Shown here: positions 1-9,108 of the stretch, one piece after another
How the letters are laid out: the number at the start of each line of letters is the position of its first letter
Numbering within the stretch: position 1 is the stretch's first letter
Source of the DNA: Microbacterium testaceum
GTDB taxonomy: Bacteria > Actinomycetota > Actinomycetes > Actinomycetales > Microbacteriaceae
Direction: 5' to 3'
Length of the DNA stretch: 64,000 nt
Assembly (NCBI RefSeq): GCF_029761935.1
Contig: NZ_CP121699.1
Location: forward strand, 1,736,001 to 1,800,000
Translations under genes and position numbers: made by a program
Notes under the pieces: model-generated
The model's database searches: none
What the model was told of the DNA's origin: nothing
The model's input: only the letters and a program-made list of their open reading frames with translations

Positions 1-132
1 GCCCCAGAGCCGTCCGGCGAGCCCGTGAGCGAATGGATCGCCCCCTACGGCCCGCTGGTCGTGGTCGTCGTGCGCGATGCCGGGGGTGCCGTCGCGGGCG
101 CCGTCGCCACGGCATCCGACTCTCCCCTGTGA
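1..132 (+). CDS. C-terminal fragment of an unidentified protein
   Basis: Frame 1 is open from the window edge to a TGA at 130-132 and gives 43 residues ending in ATASDSPL. The fragment has a Val-rich stretch (GPLVVVVV) followed by an Ala/Gly-rich tail. It ends 26 bases before the GTG of the aminotransferase fusion and on the same strand, so it is probably the upstream member of that operon. I do not recognise the family; too little is present to assign a function. Confidence 0.55.
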   Translation, partial: APEPSGEPVSEWIAPYGPLVVVVVRDAGGAVAGAVATASDSPL

Positions 133-158
133 CACCCGAATCACCCGAGGAACACACC

Positions 159-3032
159 GTGACCGAGACCGCCCCGACCCCCGTCTTCGACTACTTCAGC
201 CAGGTCGACCTGCCCACCCCGACGCTCTCCGACGACGAGGTGCAGCGTCTGTTCGCCGACACGTTCGGCGTCGAGATCGACGTGCAGGCGCTCGGCAGCC
301 AGCAGGACCAGAACTTCCGCGTCTTCGCCCGGGGCTCGACCGACCCTCTCGGCGTACTGAAGCTCAGCAACCCCGTCTTCAGCGAGGCCGAGATCGAGAT
401 GCAGGATGCCGCGGCGGCTCTCGTCGCCGAGCGGAGCCCCCACGTGCGTATCCCGCGCATCGTCGAGGGGCCGCGCGGCGCGATGTCGACGTGGTGGGAG
501 TCGAGCCAGGGCAGCATCCACGCACGCGTGATCGAGAACATCGCCGGGCGCACGCTCATGGGTTCGGGCTACCTCTCCCCCGCCGTCGTCGAGGGGATGG
601 GCGCCCTGTCGGGGGCGGTGAGCCTGTCGCTCGCCGACTTCACCCACCCCGCGAGCGGCCGGGTGCTGCAGTGGGACCTCCGCCACGCCGGGCGCGTCAT
701 CGACACCCTGCTCCCGCTCGAACCGGATGCCGAGGTGCGAGACGTCGTGCAGCGCGCCGCCGACGCCGCCCGCGCGGCCCTCGCCCCCGTGCAGGACGCC
801 CTGCCCGTGCAGGCCGGACACTTCGACGTCACCGACGACAACGTGCTGCCCGCCCCCGGAGAGACGGTGCCCGACGCGGTCATCGACTTCGGCGACGTGT
901 GCGCGTCGTGGCGCGTGGGCGAGATCGCCGTGACCGTGTCGTCGGTACTGCACCACGACGGCGCGACCCCCGAGAGCGCCTTCCCCGCCATCCGCGCGTT
1001 CGACCGCCTGCGCGACCTGAGCGACGACGAGCTCACGGCGCTCTGGCCGCTCGTCATCCTCCGCGGCGCGGTGCTCGTGCTCAGCGGGCGCGCGCAGGTG
1101 CGCCTCGACGACGAGAACGCCTACGCCACCGTCGCGCTCGACCGCGAGTTCCGGATCCTGGTGCAGGCGGCATCCGTTCCGATCCCCGTGATCACCGCCG
1201 CGACCCGGGCGGCGCTGGGGCGTTCCCGCGCCGAAGCGCCCGCGTGGACCGGCACTTCGGTGCTGTCGCTCGGCCACCACGTCGAGCTCGACGCCTCGAC
1301 GGAGTCACCGCTGAACGACGCGGGCGCCTGGCTCGACGCCGCCACCCTCGACGACGCGGCTCTCGCCGCCCTCGACGCGGGCGCCGACGTCGTGACCGTG
1401 CCCGCGTGGCGCGCGCGGTTGACCGGAACGACGGACCCGCTTCCCTCGACGCCCGAGACCGTGCCGACGGACGTGCTCGTGTGGCTCGCGTCACCGGTCA
1501 CCCTCGATCGGAGCGAGCGCAACGAGCACGGGTCGCAGATCGTGACGACGGATGCCGGGACCCTGGCGATCGGCGGAGTGCCCGCCGCCGCGGCATCCGG
1601 AACCCTTCCGGCGCGCACCCGTCTGTCGATGCGCCGCTCGCTCGGCGGACTCGTCCCCCCGACGCGCACCACGCCCGCCCTCGCCGCCGCCTGGCGCGAG
1701 GTGGCCGGCGACCCCGGCGCCGTGATCGGCGCGCCCGCCGCGGCCCCGGTCGACGACGACGTGCTCGAGCGACGCCACGAGGTGCTCGCCGAGGTGCAGG
1801 AGCACTACTACGCGGCCCCTCCCCGCATCGAGCGCGGGTGGCGCGAACACCTGATCGACGTGAACGGCCGGGTCTACCTCGACATGGTCAACAACGTCGC
1901 CTCGGTCGGCCACGCGCACCCCCGAGTGGTCGAAGCCGGCTCCCGCCAGATGCACCTGCTGAACACCAACTCGCGCTTCCATTACCGCGCGATCACCGAC
2001 TTCGCCGACCGGATCGCGGCGACCCTCCCCGACGGCTTCGACACCGTGTTCTTCGTCAACTCCGGCTCCGAGGCCACCGACCTCGCGATCCGCCTCGCGA
2101 TGGCGGCGACGGGCCGCCCCGACATCGTCGCGATGCGCGAGGCGTACCACGGGTGGACCTACGCGAGCGATGCCGTCTCCACCTCGATCGCCGACAACCC
2201 CTTCGCCCTCGAGACGCGTCCCGACTGGGTGCACACCGTCGACGCGGCGAACTCTTACCGGGGGAAGCACCGGGGGGCGGATGCCGGGAAGTACGCGCCC
2301 GAGGCCGTCGCGGTCATCGACGAGCTCGCGGCATCCGGTCGCCCTCCGGCGGGGATGATCGCCGAGACATACTTCGGCAACGCGGGCGGGGTCGCTCTTC
2401 CCGACGGCTACCTCACCGAGGTGTACGCCGCGATCCGCCGCCACGGCGGGCTCGCGATCGCCGACGAGGTGCAGGTCGGCTACGGCCGCCTCGGCGAGTG
2501 GTTCTGGGGCTTTCAGCAGCAGGGGGCCGTGCCCGACATCGTCGCGGTGGCGAAGTCCATCGGCGGCGGTCACCCGCTCGGTGCGGTGATCACGCGGCGC
2601 GAGATCGCCGACCGCTACCGCACGCAGGGGTACTTCTTCTCCTCCACCGGAGGCTCGCCCGTCTCGTCGGCGATCGGCATGGCCGTGCTCGACGTGATCG
2701 AACAGGAAGGCCTGCAAGAGAACGCGCGGGTCGTCGGCGGCCACCTCAAGCGGCGCCTCGAAGAGCTCGGCGAGAAGCACGACCTCATCGGCACCGTGCA
2801 CGGCTCGGGGCTGTACCTCGGCGTCGAGTTCGTCCGCGACCGCGAGACCCTCGAACCGGCGACCGCCGAGACCGCGGCGATCTGCGATCGCCTGCTCGAG
2901 CTCGGTGTGATCATGCAGCCCACCGGCGATTTCCAGAACGTCCTCAAGATCAAACCGCCCCTGGTGGTCACGCGGGCCTCGGTCGACGTCTTCGTCGACG
3001 CGCTCGACCGCGTCCTCACCACCGGCTACTGA
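159..3032 (+). CDS. APH-fold kinase / class III PLP aminotransferase (phospho-lyase-like) fusion
   Basis: A 957-residue fusion. I chose the GTG at 159 because the in-frame sequence before it is Arg-rich, non-protein-like and overlaps the upstream gene. Residues about 20-335 are an aminoglycoside-phosphotransferase-type kinase domain with catalytic loop H221-F-D223-V-T-D-D-N228 and metal-binding DFGD from D243. Residues about 345-530 are a linker of unknown fold. Residues about 545-955 are a class III aminotransferase with the PLP lysine in AKSIGGGHPLG (K799). Family knowledge: animal hydroxylysine kinase (AGPHD1) and the phospho-lyases AGXT2L1/AGXT2L2 match the two halves, and bacterial fusions exist. 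A kinase plus phospho-lyase acting on an amino alcohol (ethanolamine or hydroxylysine) is therefore inferred. A plain aminotransferase remains possible. Agmatine deiminase follows 27 bases downstream. Confidence 0.88.
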   Translation: MTETAPTPVFDYFSQVDLPTPTLSDDEVQRLFADTFGVEIDVQALGSQQDQNFRVFARGSTDPLGVLKLSNPVFSEAEIEMQDAAAALVAERSPHVRIPRIVEGPRGAMSTWWESSQGSIHARVIENIAGRTLMGSGYLSPAVVEGMGALSGAVSLSLADFTHPASGRVLQWDLRHAGRVIDTLLPLEPDAEVRDVVQRAADAARAALAPVQDALPVQAGHFDVTDDNVLPAPGETVPDAVIDFGDVCASWRVGEIAVTVSSVLHHDGATPESAFPAIRAFDRLRDLSDDELTALWPLVILRGAVLVLSGRAQVRLDDENAYATVALDREFRILVQAASVPIPVITAATRAALGRSRAEAPAWTGTSVLSLGHHVELDASTESPLNDAGAWLDAATLDDAALAALDAGADVVTVPAWRARLTGTTDPLPSTPETVPTDVLVWLASPVTLDRSERNEHGSQIVTTDAGTLAIGGVPAAAASGTLPARTRLSMRRSLGGLVPPTRTTPALAAAWREVAGDPGAVIGAPAAAPVDDDVLERRHEVLAEVQEHYYAAPPRIERGWREHLIDVNGRVYLDMVNNVASVGHAHPRVVEAGSRQMHLLNTNSRFHYRAITDFADRIAATLPDGFDTVFFVNSGSEATDLAIRLAMAATGRPDIVAMREAYHGWTYASDAVSTSIADNPFALETRPDWVHTVDAANSYRGKHRGADAGKYAPEAVAVIDELAASGRPPAGMIAETYFGNAGGVALPDGYLTEVYAAIRRHGGLAIADEVQVGYGRLGEWFWGFQQQGAVPDIVAVAKSIGGGHPLGAVITRREIADRYRTQGYFFSSTGGSPVSSAIGMAVLDVIEQEGLQENARVVGGHLKRRLEELGEKHDLIGTVHGSGLYLGVEFVRDRETLEPATAETAAICDRLLELGVIMQPTGDFQNVLKIKPPLVVTRASVDVFVDALDRVLTTGY

Positions 3033-3059
3033 CCCGATTGACCCGAGAAGGAGCACGCC

Positions 3060-4085
3060 ATGTGGCGCATGCCCGCTGAATCCGCCCCGCACGAGCGCAC
3101 CTGGATGGCGTTCCCGCGCGAGGGCATCACCCTCGGCGAGGGCGCGGAGTTCCGCGAACAGGGCTACCAGGCCTGGACCGACGTCGCACACGCCGTGCGG
3201 GAGTTCGAGCCCGTCACGATGGTCGTCGACCCCACCGAGATGACCCGAGCCCGGCGCATGCTCTCGTCTGCCATCGAGATCGTCGAGGCCCCTCTCGACG
3301 AGTTCTGGATGCGCGACATGGGCCCCACCTTCGTCGTCGACCCCGACCGCCCCGGCGTCCTCGGCGCGGTCGACTGGATCTTCAACGGCTGGGGCGCCCC
3401 CGACTGGGCCGAGTGGCAGAAGTCGGCGGGGATCGCCCGCGTCGTCGCCGAACACCTGGGCGCCGAGCGCATCGATTCGCTGCTCGTCGCCGAGGGCGGC
3501 GGTCTGCACGTCGACGGCACCGGCACGGTGCTGCTCACCGACACCGTGCAGCTCGACCCGCGCCGCAACCCCTTCGCCGACCGCGCCCGCGTCGAGACCG
3601 AGATGGCCCGCACGATCGGAGCGACGGATGCCATCTGGCTCTCCCGCGGCCTGACCCGCGACTACGACGACCTCGGCACCAACGGACACGTCGACATCGT
3701 GGCCACGTTCGCCTCGCCCGAGCACGTCCTCATCCACGAGCAGACGGATGCCACCCACCCCGACTTCGAGGTGTCACGTCTGGTGCGCCGCGAGCTCTCG
3801 GACGCGTTCGCCGCCCGCGGCCGCGAGGTGCGCATCACCGGCATCCCCGCCCCGACAACGCTGCGCGACGACGAGGGCTGGCTCGACTGGAGCTACATCA
3901 ACCACCTCGTCACCAACGACGGTGTCGTGCTGTGCGGCTTCGGCGACGAGACCGCCGACGCGCGCGCTCGAGAGGTCGTGTCCGATGCCTACCCGGGTCG
4001 CCGGGTGGTCACGGTCGACTCGCGCCCGATCTTCGACCGCGGCGGCGGCATCCACTGCATCACGCAGCAGCAGCCGCGAGTCTGA
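3060..4085 (+). CDS. aguA: Agmatine deiminase
   Basis: A 341-residue peptidyl-arginine-deiminase-type protein (PF04371), the usual length for AguA. It hydrolyses agmatine to N-carbamoylputrescine and ammonia in the cytoplasm. Visible family signatures are FWMRDMGPT (guanidinium-binding acids), EGGGLHVDG, NGHVDI (catalytic His) and the C-terminal GGGIHCITQQ, with nucleophile C333. The start ATG at 3060 is preceded by GAGAAGGAG. It follows the aminotransferase fusion by 27 bases and is probably co-transcribed. No N-carbamoylputrescine amidase is visible in the window; one may lie upstream of position 1. Confidence 0.93.
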   Translation: MWRMPAESAPHERTWMAFPREGITLGEGAEFREQGYQAWTDVAHAVREFEPVTMVVDPTEMTRARRMLSSAIEIVEAPLDEFWMRDMGPTFVVDPDRPGVLGAVDWIFNGWGAPDWAEWQKSAGIARVVAEHLGAERIDSLLVAEGGGLHVDGTGTVLLTDTVQLDPRRNPFADRARVETEMARTIGATDAIWLSRGLTRDYDDLGTNGHVDIVATFASPEHVLIHEQTDATHPDFEVSRLVRRELSDAFAARGREVRITGIPAPTTLRDDEGWLDWSYINHLVTNDGVVLCGFGDETADARAREVVSDAYPGRRVVTVDSRPIFDRGGGIHCITQQQPRV

Positions 4086-4124
4086 TCGGTCGCCGAGGTC
4101 GCTCCGGCAGCGGCGTGCCCGCGG

Positions 4125-5408
4125 TCAGCGGCGGCGCCGAGATCCGCCATGCCGCGCACCCCGCAACGGCGAGCAGGCGATGACGAGGGCCGCGACGGCG
4201 AAGAAACCGGCGCCCACACCGAGCGTCGCGGGAAGACCGGTGACCGTCATGAGCAGCCCCGCCAGGAGCGCTCCGACGAAGAACACCGAGCGGTTCACGG
4301 TGCGGATCGTGGAGTTCATCCGCCCCTGGATGCCATCGGGTGCGACCGACTGACGGTAGGAGATGTCGTTGGTGTCCTCGATCCCCATCGCCAGTCCGTA
4401 GACGAACTGGGCGGCGGCGACGACGCCGAGGGTCACCCCGATACCGCTGTCGGGGCCGAGCCGCACGAGCGCGAGTGCGGCCCAGGGCAGCACGACCAGA
4501 ACGCGGCCGAGCAGGATCGCGTGTCCCGCCCCGAGGCGGGCGCCGAGGCGCGGGGCGATGACCGCTCCCACGAAACCGCCCACTCCCCCGAGTGCGAGGG
4601 CGACCCCGTAGGCCCAGGGTGGCAGGGCGAGTTCTCGCAGCCCGAAGACGACGAATGCCGTCGCCACGATGCTGTTGCCGAGGAACCACACGTGGATCGA
4701 CAGGGCGAGGGGCCGGAGCGTCGGATGCCGATAGGTGTAGCGCATGCCCTGCGCGATCTCGTGCCCGACGTGTCGCCCGGCGGCTCGCGGCGCGGCCCTC
4801 TTCTCGGACACGACGATGCGCGATTGCAGAAGAGCGGCGACGGCCGCGATGACGGCGTCGATCACGAGGAGGATCGGCGCACCCACGATCGCGAGTAGCG
4901 CGCCGCCGATCGCGGGCCCCGCCGTCTGGGCGACGGTCTGACTCTGGCCGAGTCGGGCATTGGCGGCGGGAAGCGACGCCCGCGGCACGAGTCGTGGCAG
5001 GAGAGGTTGCGCCGCGGAATCCCCGAACAGGGTGAGCACTCCGAGCACCAGGGTGATCGCCGCCAACGACCAGAAATCGAGCGCCCCCGCCAGAACGAAG
5101 ACGGGGACGATCGCGAGCACCACCGCCCGGCCGATCGTGGTGACCACCAGAGCCCGCTGCCGTCGCCAGCGATCCATCCATGCGCCGACCACGAGACCGA
5201 GGAACAGGTACGGAACGACGCTGAGGGCATTCAGGATGCCGACCTGCCCGGGCGTCGCGCCGATCACCGTCACGATCAAGACCTGGAAGGCGACCCCGGC
5301 GATGGTGGAACCGAAGGCACGCAGCGTCGTCGCGGTCCAAAAGAAGGCGAACGCCGGGTGGCGGAGGATCTCGCGCGGCGGCGCTACCGACGGTGAGTCC
5401 TCGTCCAT
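4125..5408 (-). CDS. MFS transporter
   Basis: A 427-residue protein with about 12 hydrophobic segments and the general pattern of MFS_1/MFS_3 efflux carriers: N-terminal FAFFWTATTLRAFGSTIAG, an Arg-rich cytoplasmic loop between helices 2 and 3 (WMDRWRRQRALV), and a longer central loop at about residues 195-225. The substrate cannot be read from the sequence; the nearest well-known style is EntS-like export. It is convergent with agmatine deiminase, 39 bases apart. Confidence 0.85.
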   Translation of the reverse strand: MDEDSPSVAPPREILRHPAFAFFWTATTLRAFGSTIAGVAFQVLIVTVIGATPGQVGILNALSVVPYLFLGLVVGAWMDRWRRQRALVVTTIGRAVVLAIVPVFVLAGALDFWSLAAITLVLGVLTLFGDSAAQPLLPRLVPRASLPAANARLGQSQTVAQTAGPAIGGALLAIVGAPILLVIDAVIAAVAALLQSRIVVSEKRAAPRAAGRHVGHEIAQGMRYTYRHPTLRPLALSIHVWFLGNSIVATAFVVFGLRELALPPWAYGVALALGGVGGFVGAVIAPRLGARLGAGHAILLGRVLVVLPWAALALVRLGPDSGIGVTLGVVAAAQFVYGLAMGIEDTNDISYRQSVAPDGIQGRMNSTIRTVNRSVFFVGALLAGLLMTVTGLPATLGVGAGFFAVAALVIACSPLRGARHGGSRRRR

Positions 5409-5453
5409 GCGTCGAGCGTATCCACGCCCGGCGGCGCGACCGCCCGGCGGGGG

Positions 5454-5993
5454 TCACCCCGCGGCGTCAGCGCCCGTGCGGATGCGGAACTCTTCGACCG
5501 TCCCGCGGTGGCCGCAGCCGCCCCGACCTTTGTGGCACTGGATGGGGTCGCCGTCGGAGAATCCGCTCTGCGTATCGATGACGGGGACGTGCCCCGCCGT
5601 CGGCTGACCGGGCGCGGCCGAATCCACGCCGTCGTCGAGCATGACGACGTCGAGGGTGATCTGAACGACGAACGCCCGCTCGTACCCGCAGCGCGGGCAG
5701 CGGATCCCGGCGAGACGCCCGGTGTTGGAGGCTGCCTCCGCCGCCGCCGCGGGGACAACAGGAGCGGGCGCGGGTCGGCGATGGACCGCGAGCTCGTCCG
5801 CGCAGTCGTACGCGAAGTGGGTGATCTGCCCGTCCGGATGCCGCTCGGTGAGACGACGGGTCCACGGGTTCTCCGCATCGATTCCGATGATCTCGGAGTC
5901 GGTGCCGACCACGACATCCCCCACCCGTAGATCGAACACGGGAAGGGTGAGCACCGGGAAGACTCGATGCTCGCGGGTGGCGGGGGCGGTCAT
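5454..5993 (-). CDS. Hypothetical protein with two Cys-pair zinc-ribbon-like motifs
   Basis: 179 residues. The N-terminal 60 residues look like a small beta domain (LRVGDVVVGTDSEIIGID). The C-terminal half holds CPRCGYE at about residue 98 and CHKGRGGCGHRG at about residue 153, a plausible four-cysteine zinc site. No signal peptide or membrane segment. The protein reads as compositionally ordinary for the genome. It ends 45 bases upstream of the MFS start on the same strand. The family is not recognised. It marks the edge of the accessory patch that continues to 9.9 kb. Confidence 0.6.
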   Translation of the reverse strand: MTAPATREHRVFPVLTLPVFDLRVGDVVVGTDSEIIGIDAENPWTRRLTERHPDGQITHFAYDCADELAVHRRPAPAPVVPAAAAEAASNTGRLAGIRCPRCGYERAFVVQITLDVVMLDDGVDSAAPGQPTAGHVPVIDTQSGFSDGDPIQCHKGRGGCGHRGTVEEFRIRTGADAAG

Positions 5994-6226
5994 GCGGCGG
6001 CTCCGATCGGAACGAGGGCGTGGACGTCGCGGGTCAGCGTCTTCACGCGCGCACCTCGTGCAGGCCCGGAAGAGTCCAGCCCTACTATCGGGTCACTGAA
6101 GCGGCTGCGTAACGAGCCGATGCGCTTGTTCCGAGGTGGGGTCCTCGGTGCGGCGGGGCGGCCGATATCGTGCCGTGGCGTCGACGCGGCGACCGGGGCC
6201 CACGCCCTGGCTGGTCGGGAGCCCGC

Positions 6227-6702
6227 TCACCGCACCGCGGCGAGCACGAGCGGGTCGGAGCATCCTTTCGCGAAGCCGCGGATGCGCCGATCCATGTCGT
6301 ACTGCAGGACGACGGCGCCGATCCGTTCGGCGAGCGGTGCCAGCCACCGGGGGCGACAGGCGAAGTTGTACCGCCAGACGGCGAGAGTGCTGCCGGGATC
6401 GTCGGCGACGGGGGTGAACTTCCACCCGCCGGCGAGACGCGCGAAGAACCAGGACCCCTTCGTCATCTTCATGCCGACGTTCGATGGCGGATTGTACGAG
6501 ACGTACTCGCTCTCCATCCGGAAGCCGAGACGCTGCACGGTGTAGGTCCGCACGCCCTTCGCCGGAGCGGTCGCCCCATCGACGAAGTGCTGGCGCCGAT
6601 GAACGGATCCCACCGTTTGCGGGTCTCTCCCGTGGTCTGCGAGACGGCGAACGCGACGCTCACGTCGACCGGGACGACGCAGCGGGACTCGATGACGGGC
6701 AT
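6227..6702 (-). pseudogene. Frameshifted SRPBCC (START-like) family gene
   Basis: Two overlapping minus-strand frames reconstruct one protein. The first starts at ATG 6702 and reads MPVIESRCVVPVDVSVAFAV to KRWDPFI; the second, from about 6600 to the stop at 6227, continues RRQHFVDGATAPAKG. A single missing base in the ATCGG run near 6592-6600 would restore a protein of about 158 residues, a normal length for a polyketide-cyclase/SRPBCC ligand-binding domain. The fused reading is smooth across the junction, so this is either a recent frameshift or a sequencing indel. The ligand is unknown. Confidence 0.6.
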
Positions 6703-6751
6703 GGAGCCATGGTGGCAGGTCGAGGCGGACGGCGCACCAAATGAGGGTTCG

Positions 6752-7198
6752 TCATCGCGTGTGACGCCTAGTACGTCGAAATGCGAGGAGGACGCCTCCG
6801 GCAAGCAGATGCGTCAGCGCTACAACAGAACCAAGCCGCACTGCACCGCCGTCGACACCGCTTCGCACGAGCCAGGCGGGGGTCGGACCGGGCGACGGCG
6901 CCGCGGCGGCCATGACCTGGATCGTGACACTCGCGGACACCGCGCCGATCGTCGCGGTGATCGTGTTCGGACTGGCGTACTGAAACGTCACCGCCGAACC
7001 CGCGACGACGTCCGGGTCCAGGGACGGGCGGAGAACGACATCGGAGGTGTCGACGGAGTTGCCTGAGACGTCGGCGCCGGTCACGGTGAGGTCGACGCAG
7101 CCGCCCTGCGCGACCGTCGCGGCCGTTGGTGAACTTTCCGGTAGGCCGCGCAGACCAGAAGGCCGGGGATTTCGATGAGGGCCGGTCCCCGGCCTTCT
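6752..7198 (-). pseudogene. 3' remnant of a large surface-anchored protein gene
   Basis: The minus-strand frame is open from an in-frame stop near 7200 down to 6752 but has no credible start. It reads as the end of a repeat-rich extracellular protein: an Ig-like stretch (GCVDLTVTGADVSG, then SVTIQVMAA), a Pro-rich spacer (PSPGPTP), one hydrophobic helix (LGSVVALTHLLAGGVLLAF) and a basic tail RRTRRHTR, which is the layout of an LPXTG-like cell-wall anchor without a clear LPXTG. The upstream part is missing and its place is taken by the AIPR gene, which suggests replacement or insertion. Confidence 0.5.
7157..7198 (-). terminator. Hairpin terminator after the AIPR gene
   Basis: A perfect 13-bp inverted repeat, AGAAGGCCGGGGA (7157-7169) and TCCCCGGCCTTCT (7186-7198), lies 16 bases past the AIPR stop. 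No U-tract follows on the minus strand, as is common for actinobacterial hairpins. Confidence 0.7.
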
Positions 7199-7214
7199 TC
7201 AGCTGTCAGCGCCC

Positions 7215-9029
7215 CTAGGCTTTCGGCTTCACCGCCTTCGCCTTCTGTAGGAGAGCCTCCTGATGCCGTCGGTTCCGCACATCGTCCTTCCGGAGGCTCC
7301 GACCCTCGGAGAGAACGCTCTGGAACTGCTCCGTTGCTAACTCCATGGCCTTTGAGATAGCGAGTTCAATCCGATCGGAATCGGTGACCTTGAATTGAAC
7401 CTTCTTCGCGGAGGCAAGCCGGCGCCTCGCAGACTCAAGATCATTCGCTTCAAACACCGCCGCTATCTGAGGATTGATGATGACGGACACCATCATGGCG
7501 ATGTGGTACTTCGCCGCCTTCAGGGTCGTGGAGTCGGGGGTGCGAGCAAAGTACCGATCCACCCGATAGAGGATCCATGCGGCGTAATAATACGCCTCAA
7601 CTGAGTAGCTGCCCCACACGAAGGAATCCTCGGCTTCGAGTTCCTTTGGCGAACCGATCGCTCGGAAGGATTCACCGAAGAGGGTGGCGGCGACTGCCCG
7701 ATTGAGTTCCGGCGTAGTAACGACCCTCGTCCTCGGAAAGTCCAGAGTAGTGTGCTGAACCTGGCGCAGGTATCGCAGACCATCTGCACCTGATTGGGTG
7801 AAGTATTCCTCGACGTCCTTAGCAATCTGCGAACTCGCTTGGATGTCCGTCGAAGCGATCGCGGTTTGGAGATTTGTAGCAATCGCTACGCTGGTACGCA
7901 CGCTTGCATCGTCTGAGCTGACGATCTTCACCGGAATCCAAAGGTCGGCCAAGAGTGCCGGGTTGTCTTTGACCTTCTGACTTACCGCCCACCTCACCAA
8001 CTGGTGGCTCGTCTGTCCACCGTTCACGATCTGGTAGCCAGAGATGAAAAATTTGTCCCCAGCACCTCTGAGGGAGCTAGCGATGATTGTGAGGCCGTTA
8101 TTTAGAAACGGAAATTGCTCGCGCTCCTCACTGTCGAGGGTGCGAGCGATCCGCATGTTCACGGTGTTGTGCGCTCCGAGATCGAGCCGCACGTTGTCAT
8201 CGAAGATGCCGGGACGAATAGCACCAGTCTCGTCCGTCAGGAGCTTCAAAGCTTCCGCACCAGACAGCAGCCCGATGTAAGCCTCGCTCACGCGTTCGGT
8301 GGCGGGGATGGTCTGCCGCTTCGTGAAATCGAACCGGATGTTTTGAGGTCCGTGTCGTTCCTTGAGCTTCGCCGCGAGCGCATCGTGTCCGTGAGTTTTC
8401 AACTCGAAGGGCTCCGAGTACACCCCTAGCTCATTGATCCGGCGGACCGCTTCGGTGACTTGTAGTTCCTTGCGCGCATCGGCCCCGTCGTGGCCGCTGG
8501 TCGTGACATAGAACACCTCACACGGGATCCTCGTCTCCTGGAACTTGTCACCGTTCTCGGCGATCTTGTCGATCAGAGCTGCGAGATCCACCAAGGCGGC
8601 GGGAAGAGCGATGTTTTGGGGGTTGATCGCATACTTCGTGACTGACTCGATCCCGTGGAGGAACTTCGAGATCAGCTTCGCGTCGTAAGACTCGCTCGTC
8701 TTGGCCTGGATGAAGACAACCCGCGCGGTGTTCGATGTCTGCTCGGAGATCAGTTCATCAATCTCCGAGGGTTCGAACACGAGTTGCCCGTTCACGACCA
8801 CGGCGGCGATGTCGATCCCCTCGTCCGAGCCTCCTCCGCGGACCGACCGCTCGATCTTTTCCACATCGTCCCTCAGATAGGGGTAAAGATAGTTGGCCGC
8901 TACATAAAGCTCGAACTGTTTGTCCTCCGATACCACGAAGCCGAAGTCGCGAGCGAACTTGGCGACGCGTTTACCTGTGAGAGTGTGCAAATTAATTCCC
9001 CCCTGATCAGCGACGGCGGCGATCTTCAC
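7215..9029 (-). CDS. AIPR-family (abortive infection) protein with nuclease-like N-terminus
   Basis: 604 residues from the GTG at 9029. A TTG at 8990, preceded by AGGGGGG at good spacing, is a strong alternative start and would remove 13 residues. The AIPR (PF10592) core is visible: FLNNGLTI at 308-315 and GYQIVNGGQTS at 331-341. Residues 71-110 (GIDI, D73, then FIQAK with Q108 and K110) resemble the D-(Q/E)xK site of Mrr-type PD-(D/E)XK nucleases; this is inference. Family knowledge: AIPR proteins are linked to phage-abortive phenotypes. The gene is visibly lower in GC than its neighbours and richer in Lys and Ile codons, and it sits between a truncated surface gene and tRNA-Ser, so horizontal acquisition is likely. 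No adjacent methylase or toxin partner is present. Confidence 0.85.
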   Translation of the reverse strand: MKIAAVADQGGINLHTLTGKRVAKFARDFGFVVSEDKQFELYVAANYLYPYLRDDVEKIERSVRGGGSDEGIDIAAVVVNGQLVFEPSEIDELISEQTSNTARVVFIQAKTSESYDAKLISKFLHGIESVTKYAINPQNIALPAALVDLAALIDKIAENGDKFQETRIPCEVFYVTTSGHDGADARKELQVTEAVRRINELGVYSEPFELKTHGHDALAAKLKERHGPQNIRFDFTKRQTIPATERVSEAYIGLLSGAEALKLLTDETGAIRPGIFDDNVRLDLGAHNTVNMRIARTLDSEEREQFPFLNNGLTIIASSLRGAGDKFFISGYQIVNGGQTSHQLVRWAVSQKVKDNPALLADLWIPVKIVSSDDASVRTSVAIATNLQTAIASTDIQASSQIAKDVEEYFTQSGADGLRYLRQVQHTTLDFPRTRVVTTPELNRAVAATLFGESFRAIGSPKELEAEDSFVWGSYSVEAYYYAAWILYRVDRYFARTPDSTTLKAAKYHIAMMVSVIINPQIAAVFEANDLESARRRLASAKKVQFKVTDSDRIELAISKAMELATEQFQSVLSEGRSLRKDDVRNRRHQEALLQKAKAVKPKA

Positions 9030-9108
9030 CGCGTCGTAGCACCGATGCTAGCGTCGGGAGCGCGGATGAGACGTGGGTGAATACGCTCAGCATCGATCGG
9101 CGAGAGTC

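Noticed and set aside
77..3079. Second long plus-strand frame over the aminotransferase fusion
   Set aside because: Arg-rich, no domain motif, and the other frame carries all kinase and PLP motifs.
5994..6226. Possible gene or element between the Cys-motif protein and the SRPBCC remnant
   Set aside because: Only a short CCGAGG/CCTCGG hairpin and shadow frames were seen.
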